DNA of 9,889 bases. Origin: UBA6770 sp965661115. GTDB lineage: Bacteria; Bacteroidota; Bacteroidia; Flavobacteriales_G; Salibacteraceae. Positions 1 to 4,671 of this stretch are shown piece after piece. Position 1 is the stretch's first letter. Every line of letters starts with the position of its first letter. Below the pieces are notes generated by a model that made no database searches, was not told the origin of the DNA, and saw only the letters and a program-made list of their open reading frames with translations. The DNA lies in assembly GCA_965661115.1 (NCBI GenBank), contig CBFICO010000091.1, forward strand, positions 1-9,889, written 5' to 3'. Made by a program: the position numbers and the translations under genes.

Positions 1-1240
1 CACCTTTTCCAACAATAATGTTTTTGCTGTTGTTGGTGAATTGTACTCCACTCATGGTAGAAAAATCGCTGGTAAATCCAAATCCATTTTCGTCTTGACC
101 TCCTCCGTAATAGTTGTCGATTTGCGTAGATTGTAATCCAGAAAACACTGAGGTTTTGTTTTTTTGATTTTTGGATATCCAATCAAAAGACACGCTTCCT
201 CCATATACTTCAGAGTTGAGTTCCTCAGCAATATTTGTTTCATTAGGAGCAAGGTGCAATAAATCTCCTCCTCTCCGGTATTCGTTAAGCGTATGCAGTT
301 CCAAGTTGAGCATACCTTTTTTACCCACTTTTTGAAACGCTCGAGCACCAATGCCAATGTTGTTGAGTTTAGCAATTTCAGTGAATCCGTCTTCGTTTCT
401 GTCGTATGGATTTCGGTTTCTGTAATTGGCAAAAACTGTAATCCCTTGCGAAAGTTCTTTTGAAACGATAGAGGAATTTGCTGCTACAATTTGTTCCCAA
501 TTTCTGCCACCAATAAAAGAAGATTCTGAGCGTACCGATGCGTTATTGTTTACAGGGTGTTTAGTGATAAGATTAATGGTTCCAGCAATAGCATTTGAAC
601 CGTAAAGTGAAGAACCTCCGCCTTTTATCACTTCAATTCTATCCAGCATATCCGTTGGAATTTGATCTAACCCATAAATACTATTTACGGCGCTGTAGGT
701 TGCTTTTCCGTCTATCAGGATCTGAGAGTAGGCACCTGGCATTCCATTGATCCGTACTTGCGAGAATCCACAATTCTGACAGTTGTTTTCTATGCGCAGT
801 CCAGGAGAAAACTTAATACCTTCAGAAAGGGTGTTCGCTCCGAGCTGTTCTAGTTTTTCTTGATTCATTACCGAAATCGGTATAGGGGAGTTGCGTCGAG
901 AAACTTCTGATCTATTGGCGGTAACGGTAAATTCTTCTAGTCCGAAAATGTCTTTTTCTAATTCAATCGTGAGTTGGGTTGAACTGGGAATTTGAATTTT
1001 TTGCTCGAGCGGTTTAAAACCTAAGGCTATTATTTTTAAAGTGTAAGTGCCCTTTTCAACGTTTTTAAACGTGAAATTGCCCTTAAAATCTGCAACGGTG
1101 TTCAATTTGTTCGGTTGTAACTGTAGTTGCGCAAAGGGCACAGGTTCTCCATTTTTAGAAATGGTTCCTGAGAATGGTTGCTGCGCAAGAGAGCTATTCC
1201 AGCACAACGCTATCAGCATTAGGAGAATTACTTGTTTCAA
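1..1240 (-). CDS. TonB-dependent outer-membrane receptor, N-terminal part (3' end outside window)
   Basis: This is an outer-membrane active transporter; its neighbours suggest a metal or metal-complex substrate. I read 413 residues without a stop up to the window edge. Residues 1-20 form a signal peptide (Lys2, then a Leu/Ile-rich core, ending SLAQ). About 21-95 is a carboxypeptidase-regulatory-like beta-sandwich (SGTISKNGEPVPFAQ, later GFKPL). About 101-107 (EEFTVTA) is the linker where a TonB box would sit. About 115-228 is the plug, with QVRINGMPGAYSQILIDG, RIEVIKGGGSSLYGSNAIAG and TINLITK; barrel strands follow. The plug carries a CxxC pair (Cys154, Cys157). I chose the TTG at 1240 because it gives a complete signal peptide; the ATG at 1219 would remove the Lys and most of the core. 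The gene is divergent from a DtxR-type repressor. The family is certain, the substrate is inferred. Confidence 0.93.
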   Translation of the reverse strand, partial: MKQVILLMLIALCWNSSLAQQPFSGTISKNGEPVPFAQLQLQPNKLNTVADFKGNFTFKNVEKGTYTLKIIALGFKPLEQKIQIPSSTQLTIELEKDIFGLEEFTVTANRSEVSRRNSPIPISVMNQEKLEQLGANTLSEGIKFSPGLRIENNCQNCGFSQVRINGMPGAYSQILIDGKATYSAVNSIYGLDQIPTDMLDRIEVIKGGGSSLYGSNAIAGTINLITKHPVNNNASVRSESSFIGGRNWEQIVAANSSIVSKELSQGITVFANYRNRNPYDRNEDGFTEIAKLNNIGIGARAFQKVGKKGMLNLELHTLNEYRRGGDLLHLAPNETNIAEELNSEVYGGSVSFDWISKNQKNKTSVFSGLQSTQIDNYYGGGQDENGFGFTSDFSTMSGVQFTNNSKNIIVGKG

Positions 1241-1267
1241 ACTATTTTCGTAACAACTTTGATATTG

Positions 1268-1297
1268 CAAATATAATTAGTTAGTCTTACCTAACAA
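1268..1297 (-). promoter_or_regulatory. Bacteroidota-type promoter of the TonB receptor gene
   Basis: Read on the minus strand, TTG (1297-1295) is followed by a 19-base spacer and TATATTTG (1275-1268), an exact match to the Bacteroidota primary sigma pattern TTG-N(17-23)-TAnnTTTG. The predicted transcript would start a few bases downstream, leaving a leader of about 20-25 bases before the TTG start at 1240. The short leader fits that start codon. Confidence 0.72.
1276..1295. promoter_or_regulatory. Probable DtxR/MntR-family operator overlapping the receptor promoter
   Basis: The plus strand carries GTTAG (1280-1284), six bases, then CTAAC (1291-1295), an inverted repeat. Against the classical DtxR/IdeR box TTAGGTTAGGCTAACCTAA, positions 1276-1294 match at 14 of 19 bases by my own alignment. 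The site fills the spacer between the -33 and -7 elements of the receptor promoter, where a bound dimer would block RNA polymerase. It also lies 13 bases upstream of the ATG of the adjacent DtxR-family repressor, so autoregulation is plausible. The dyad is seen; binding is inferred from family knowledge. Confidence 0.6.
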
Positions 1298-1307
1298 AAT
1301 AGTTTAA

Positions 1308-1973
1308 ATGGACTTAAGTAAAAACGAAGAGGATTACCTAAAAGCTTTATTTCATCTTACTTTAGAGAGTGAGGCTAATGTTGCTGGAACCAATCAACTT
1401 GCTGATGAGCTGGGTGTTTCACCGGCTTCAGTAAACGGTATGGTAAAAAAGCTGAAGTCCAAAAAATTGGTTGCAGCCCAGCGTTACGGTAAGTTGAGTT
1501 TGTCTAAATCTGGTAAAGCCATTGCAGTTCAATTAACACGTAAGCACCGTTTATGGGAAACTTTTTTGTACGAGCATCTCAATTTTACTTGGGATGAAGT
1601 CCATGAGGTTGCAGAGCAATTAGAACATATAAAGTCTGAGAAGCTAATCCATCAATTAGATAATTTTTTAGGCAATCCGACCGAGGACCCACACGGCGAC
1701 AATATCCCAAACGAAGAAGGAGAATTTACTCGAAAAGTAAAAAAGAGTTTAGCCGAAGTTGCCGCTGGACAAAAATGTAAGGTGGTTTCTGTGAAGGATG
1801 CCAGTGTAGCTTTTTTACAAATGGTGTCTCAATTGGGTATTGAGTTGCAATCAGAAATTGAAGTTAAAGAAATCAACGAGTTTGATGCCTCAAGAGCATT
1901 GCTAATAAACAGGAATGAGAAAGTAGTAAGCCTCAAATTTGCCGAAAACGTTTTTGTGAGGGAGGTGGATTAA
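1308..1973 (+). CDS. DtxR/MntR-family metal-dependent transcriptional repressor
   Basis: This is a dimeric cytoplasmic repressor that binds DNA when loaded with Fe(II) or Mn(II), usually shutting off metal uptake. Its 221 residues fit the three-domain form. A winged helix occupies about 1-70 (NQLADELGVSPASVNGMVKK is the helix-turn-helix). The metal-binding and dimerisation domain occupies about 72-135, ending in EDPHGDNIP. An FeoA/SH3-like domain occupies about 147-218. Aligned by eye to DtxR and MntR, likely ligands are Asp9, His80, Glu84, His99, Glu103, Glu106 and His107. Glu103 replaces the Cys102 of iron-sensing DtxR and matches Glu99 of manganese-sensing MntR, and Asp9 matches MntR Asp8. 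However, Lys12 stands where MntR has Glu11, so metal specificity is uncertain. The gene is divergent from the TonB receptor, with a matching operator between them. No Shine-Dalgarno motif is visible, and the ATG follows an A/T-rich leader. Confidence 0.9.
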   Translation: MDLSKNEEDYLKALFHLTLESEANVAGTNQLADELGVSPASVNGMVKKLKSKKLVAAQRYGKLSLSKSGKAIAVQLTRKHRLWETFLYEHLNFTWDEVHEVAEQLEHIKSEKLIHQLDNFLGNPTEDPHGDNIPNEEGEFTRKVKKSLAEVAAGQKCKVVSVKDASVAFLQMVSQLGIELQSEIEVKEINEFDASRALLINRNEKVVSLKFAENVFVREVD

Positions 1974-2680
1974 CTCCTCCCAGGCCGTACAACAATTTCA
2001 CTAATCGTAACTTCTTTGGGTTGTTCTATGGCATAAACAATTTGCTGAGCAATGGTATCCGGGTGCAACCCTTTGGCAAAATATTTTCGCAAATCGCCTA
2101 TCATTTCCTCGTTACTGGTTTGTTCCACAAAAGGGGTGTTCACTGCTCCTGGGGAGATACTGGTAACCTTTATTTCCTTTTGCAATTCTTGATGTAACCC
2201 TTTGCTCAGTGCTAGTACAGCGTGTTTGGTGGCACTGTACACTGCGGAGTTTGGAAAAACTTGATGCGCTGCAACCGACGTTACATTGATAATATGCCCG
2301 TTTTCGCTTTTCTTGAGCAATGGCAATGTGGAGTGTGTTACGTTTAGTAATCCTTTTAGATTAACATCAATCATGGTATGCCATTCGTCTAACTTTCCTT
2401 GGTCAATAGGGTCAAAAAAGCCAAGCCCAGCATTGTTGATTACCACATCAATTCCTCCAAATGTTTCTACAATTGTATCCACCGCATTTTTCACTGCATT
2501 TTGGTCAGTAACATCCACTTTTAACACTAGGTTTAAACAATCTAATTCAGCAGCGATAGCCTTCATTTTCTGTTCGTTTCGAGCCATTAGGACAACGATA
2601 TGTGGTGAATTGGATAAAGCTTTTGCCGTTGCTTCACCAATACCCGAACTAGCACCAGTGAGTAGAATTACTTTTTTCAT
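1970..2680 (-). CDS. Short-chain dehydrogenase/reductase (classical SDR)
   Basis: This is a cytoplasmic NAD(P)-dependent oxidoreductase of unknown substrate, 236 residues long, within the 230-250 usual for classical SDRs. Visible motifs are the cofactor loop TGASSGIG (8-15), Asp56-Val57 after the third strand, NNAG (82-85), and the catalytic tetrad Asn107, Ser135, Tyr148, Lys152 (YSATK), followed by SPGAVNTPF. Arg34 after the second strand favours NADP(H). The ATG at 2680 places the Rossmann loop at residue 8, as usual. A TTG at 2713 would add 11 residues with no counterpart in the family, so I rejected it. The stop overlaps that of the convergent repressor gene, so the two transcripts meet tail to tail. 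The overall look is that of the YdfG-like and serine/3-hydroxy-acid dehydrogenase group, but the substrate cannot be read from the sequence. Confidence 0.92.
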   Translation of the reverse strand: MKKVILLTGASSGIGEATAKALSNSPHIVVLMARNEQKMKAIAAELDCLNLVLKVDVTDQNAVKNAVDTIVETFGGIDVVINNAGLGFFDPIDQGKLDEWHTMIDVNLKGLLNVTHSTLPLLKKSENGHIINVTSVAAHQVFPNSAVYSATKHAVLALSKGLHQELQKEIKVTSISPGAVNTPFVEQTSNEEMIGDLRKYFAKGLHPDTIAQQIVYAIEQPKEVTISEIVVRPGRS

Positions 2681-2781
2681 ACGATAGATTTGAACGCAAT
2701 AATATAACGACAATCTTACCCCTCATCCAGTTGAAAAAAAACAACGGTTAATAAAATTGAAAACCCAACGCTACCATCTAT

Positions 2782-2810
2782 TTGAAGCGTATAGGTAAAC
2801 GATATATTTG
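2782..2810 (+). promoter_or_regulatory. Bacteroidota-type promoter of the DUF5606 gene
   Basis: TTG (2782-2784), an 18-base spacer, then TATATTTG (2803-2810) match TTG-N(17-23)-TAnnTTTG exactly. The ATG at 2832 lies 21 bases after the -7 element, so the leader would be short. AAAGG at 2821-2825 is a possible weak ribosome binding site. The rest of the 2681-2831 gap holds nothing else I recognise. Confidence 0.72.
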
Positions 2811-2831
2811 CAAAAAATTTAAAGGCAGTAG

Positions 2832-3299
2832 ATGGACATCAGTAGAATTTTAACCATTTCTGGAAAACCAGGTTTATACAAGGTAGTCGGACAAACTAAT
2901 AACGGAGTTATCGTAGAATCACTAATCGACGGAAAACGCACTCCAACCTATGCTAATCAGCAGGTTTCTGCATTAGAGGAAATCAGTATTTATGGAAATG
3001 TGGAGGATATTCCTTTGAAAGATATTTTTCAGAAAATGTATGACGTTGAAGGTGGAAAAGCTACCAGTGTTTCTCCAAAAGAAAAAGGCTCAGAGCTAAG
3101 AGATTACTTCTCTGATTTAGTGCCAGAATTTGACGAAGAACGTGTATACAATTCTGATATCAAAAAAGTAATGTCTTGGTATAACACACTTTTGGATAAG
3201 GGGTTTATTGAGGCTGAACCAGAAAGCGAAGAAGCTACCGAGCAAGAAGCAGTTGTGGCCGAGGCGGAAACTGAGGAAGAGACTTCTGAAAAGGAATAA
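2832..3299 (+). CDS. DUF5606-family protein with acidic C-terminal tail
   Basis: This is a 155-residue cytoplasmic protein of a family I recognise as DUF5606, widespread in Bacteroidota and without an established function. The N-terminal part (1-55) contains the family hallmark ILTISGKPGLYKVV and then GVIVESLIDGKRTPTYAN, which reads as a small beta-rich domain. A helical part (about 62-125) contains DYFSDLVPEFDEERVYNSDIKK cut by short loops, with SWYNTLLDKGFI at its end. The last 29 residues (127-155) hold 14 Glu and are probably disordered. There is no signal peptide or membrane segment. The gene has its own promoter and a strong terminator, so it is probably transcribed alone, and it is flanked by an SDR in the opposite direction and a MarC gene. 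Family call is strong; function is unknown. Confidence 0.88.
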   Translation: MDISRILTISGKPGLYKVVGQTNNGVIVESLIDGKRTPTYANQQVSALEEISIYGNVEDIPLKDIFQKMYDVEGGKATSVSPKEKGSELRDYFSDLVPEFDEERVYNSDIKKVMSWYNTLLDKGFIEAEPESEEATEQEAVVAEAETEEETSEKE

Positions 3300-3326
3300 T
3301 CGTTAACGACAATATTTAATATCTTG

Positions 3327-3351
3327 AACTCCGATATTTTCGGGGTTTTTT
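3327..3351 (+). terminator. Rho-independent terminator after the DUF5606 gene
   Basis: An 8-base-pair stem pairs AACTCCGA (3327-3334) with TCGGGGTT (3340-3347), including one G-U pair, around a five-base TATTT loop. A T-tract runs through 3351. It lies 28 bases beyond the stop codon at 3299. Confidence 0.85.
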
Positions 3352-3398
3352 AATTAAGAAAAACGTGAAAGAGCAATGAAACTTTTTCAAGGTTTACT

Positions 3399-3498
3399 GT
3401 TGAGATTAGCTTCGCTGAGCTTCTTCGTCGGTTCCGCACAGAAGTTTCGTTTTGAATTTCTTTCCGAAATTCCACTCAACTAATCTTGCGGAATGACG
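3399..3498. repeat. Intergenic element rich in inverted repeats, possibly a dispersed repeat
   Basis: The 182 bases between the terminator and marC contain nested inverted repeats. CGTCGGTTCCGCA (3426-3438) pairs with TGCGGAATGACG (3487-3498), with one extra base and one mismatch. AGATTAG (3403-3409) pairs with CTAATCT (3480-3486). GAATTTC (3454-3460) and GAAATTC (3466-3472) form a perfect 7-base-pair hairpin with a five-base loop. No open reading frame of note crosses the element. The wording (GTTGAGATT, GGAATGACG) resembles short intergenic repeats I associate with Bacteroidota genomes. The inverted repeats are seen; membership of a repeat family is an impression only. Confidence 0.5.
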
Positions 3499-3533
3499 CG
3501 AATAGAATTGAATCTCTGGAATAAAAAAAAGAA

Positions 3534-4178
3534 ATGAACGAACTACTCACTTTCGGATTATTAGCATTTACATCGTTTATTACGCTGATCAATCCTTTTG
3601 GTATCATGCCTGTGTTTATGAGCATGACCCGAGATTTGAGTGCTGATGTCAGAAGAAAAACTGCACTTAAGGCAATTTTTGTGGCGTTTATAACACTGAT
3701 GATATTTGCTTTTTCGGGCAATATTTTATTCGATTTTTTCGGCATTTCGGTGAATAGCTTGCGCATGGTAGGTGGAATCATTTTCTTTTTAATGGGAATG
3801 GATATGCTTCAGGCGCGATTGGCAAAAACCAAGGTGGATGAAGAAAACATGAAGGAATACGTCGACGATATTTCGGTAACGCCTTTGGGTATTCCTATGA
3901 TTTGTGGCCCCGGCGCCATAACCAATGCTATTGTGTTGATGCGTGATGCCGAATCTTACGATATGAAGCTTGCTCTGATTATTAGTATAATAGTAGTGCT
4001 TACCATTACCTTTTTGGTGTTATGGAGTTCGAGCGAAGTATTAAAACTACTCGGTGAAACTGGAAATAAGGTCATGCTACGACTTATGGGTCTTATTGTA
4101 ATGGTTATTGCCGTAGAGTTTTTCTTTAGTGGATTAACACCAATGGTGCAAGCAATGATTACTCTGCCAGCGTATTAG
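3534..4178 (+). CDS. MarC-family (UPF0056) integral membrane protein
   Basis: This is a polytopic inner-membrane protein of 214 residues, the usual MarC length. About six hydrophobic segments are visible (near 5-30, 44-66, 73-92, 118-136, 144-165 and 182-201). The family is built from two related halves: the first shows INPFGIMPVF (19-28), the second TPLGIPMICGPGAIT (116-130). The C-terminal RLMGLIVMVIAVEFFFSGL (183-201) is also characteristic. MarC proteins are sometimes called NAAT-family amino-acid transporters. The original link of E. coli MarC to multiple antibiotic resistance was not upheld, so I assign no substrate. The ATG follows an A-rich tract (ATAAAAAAAAGAA) typical of Bacteroidota starts. 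The stop overlaps that of the convergent ridA-like gene. No firm promoter was found; TAGAATTG at 3503-3510 is a one-mismatch -7 candidate without a properly spaced TTG. Confidence 0.92.
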   Translation: MNELLTFGLLAFTSFITLINPFGIMPVFMSMTRDLSADVRRKTALKAIFVAFITLMIFAFSGNILFDFFGISVNSLRMVGGIIFFLMGMDMLQARLAKTKVDEENMKEYVDDISVTPLGIPMICGPGAITNAIVLMRDAESYDMKLALIISIIVVLTITFLVLWSSSEVLKLLGETGNKVMLRLMGLIVMVIAVEFFFSGLTPMVQAMITLPAY

Positions 4179-4555
4179 TCTTTAATTGCAACGCACGAGA
4201 TTTCTACGTTCACATTCTTGGGTAAACAAGCTACTTCAACGGTTTCTCTTGCCGGATAAACATCGGTAAAGTACTTTCCGTAGATTTCATTTACTATGCT
4301 AAATGAGCCCATATGGCTTAAGAAAATGGAGCATTTAACAATGTTCGAATAATCCATATTGGCAGCCACTAAAACTGCTCCTAGATTTTTCATGACCAAG
4401 TTGGTTTCGTGTTCTAAGTTGTCAATTTCTAATTCTCCAGTTGCAGGGTTAATTGCAATTTGACCGCTAACGTATAAGGTGTTACCATGTTGAATGGCTT
4501 GATTGTAGGGTCCAATTGGCGCAGGTGCATTTTCAGTTAATATTCTTTTTTTCAT
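4175..4555 (-). CDS. ridA: RidA/YjgF-family enamine/imine deaminase
   Basis: RidA proteins hydrolyse reactive 2-aminoacrylate and related enamines/imines, released by PLP enzymes such as threonine dehydratase, to 2-keto acids and ammonia, protecting PLP enzymes. The 126 residues match the single-domain trimeric family. Visible signatures are APAPIGPYNQA (10-20, with Tyr17), LYVSGQIA (27-34, Ser30), PARETVEVACLP (101-112, with the carboxylate-binding Arg103 equivalent to E. coli Arg105) and Glu118, equivalent to E. coli Glu120. These active-site residues place it in the catalytic RidA subgroup rather than the Rid groups lacking the Arg. It lies 116 bases downstream of lptD in the same direction, and its stop overlaps that of marC. 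Co-transcription with lptD is possible, but a 16-base palindrome sits between them. Family certain; subgroup assigned by eye. Confidence 0.93.
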   Translation of the reverse strand: MKKRILTENAPAPIGPYNQAIQHGNTLYVSGQIAINPATGELEIDNLEHETNLVMKNLGAVLVAANMDYSNIVKCSIFLSHMGSFSIVNEIYGKYFTDVYPARETVEVACLPKNVNVEISCVAIKD

Positions 4556-4618
4556 AGCTATAGTTTTTACTTCAATTGCGAGAATAAGGCTATTCCGAGT
4601 TTTTTGTCAAATTGAGTG

Positions 4619-4634
4619 ATTCGCCGCGGCGAAT
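4619..4634. repeat. 16-base perfect GC-rich palindrome between lptD and ridA
   Basis: ATTCGCCGCGGCGAAT equals its own reverse complement. It stands 38 bases past the lptD stop and 64 bases before the ridA start, in otherwise AT-rich sequence. There is no loop and no T-tract on either side, so it is not a standard terminator. It could be a protein-binding site, an mRNA-end structure or part of a repeat. Confidence 0.6.
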
Positions 4635-4671
4635 TGTATCGAAATTGGCAAAGTATTTTACAACCATATTT

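Noticed and set aside
52..432. Minus-strand open frame of 126 codons
   Set aside because: It overlaps the TonB receptor in another frame on the same strand; its protein has no recognisable features, while the receptor frame shows clear family motifs.
1047..1253. Plus-strand open frame of 68 codons
   Set aside because: It lies opposite the signal peptide and first domain of the TonB receptor and looks like no known protein.
1961..1980. GGAGG ... CCTCC hairpin at the convergent ends of the repressor and SDR genes
   Set aside because: The stem has only five base pairs with a ten-base loop and no T-tract, and it lies in coding sequence, so I do not call it a terminator.
2286..2687. Plus-strand open frame of 133 codons
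   Set aside because: It is antisense to the SDR gene, whose catalytic motifs are intact; the frame shows no domain of its own.
2681..2713. Upstream TTG extension of the SDR
   Set aside because: The added 11 residues (Tyr/Cys-rich) precede a perfectly placed ATG and have no counterpart in SDRs.
3476..3781. Minus-strand open frame of 101 codons over the start of marC
   Set aside because: It is antisense to well-conserved MarC motifs and has no plausible start signal or family resemblance.
4605..4610. TTGACA on the minus strand upstream of ridA, like an E. coli -35 element
   Set aside because: The primary sigma factor of Bacteroidota does not use this consensus, and no TAnnTTTG element follows at a suitable distance.
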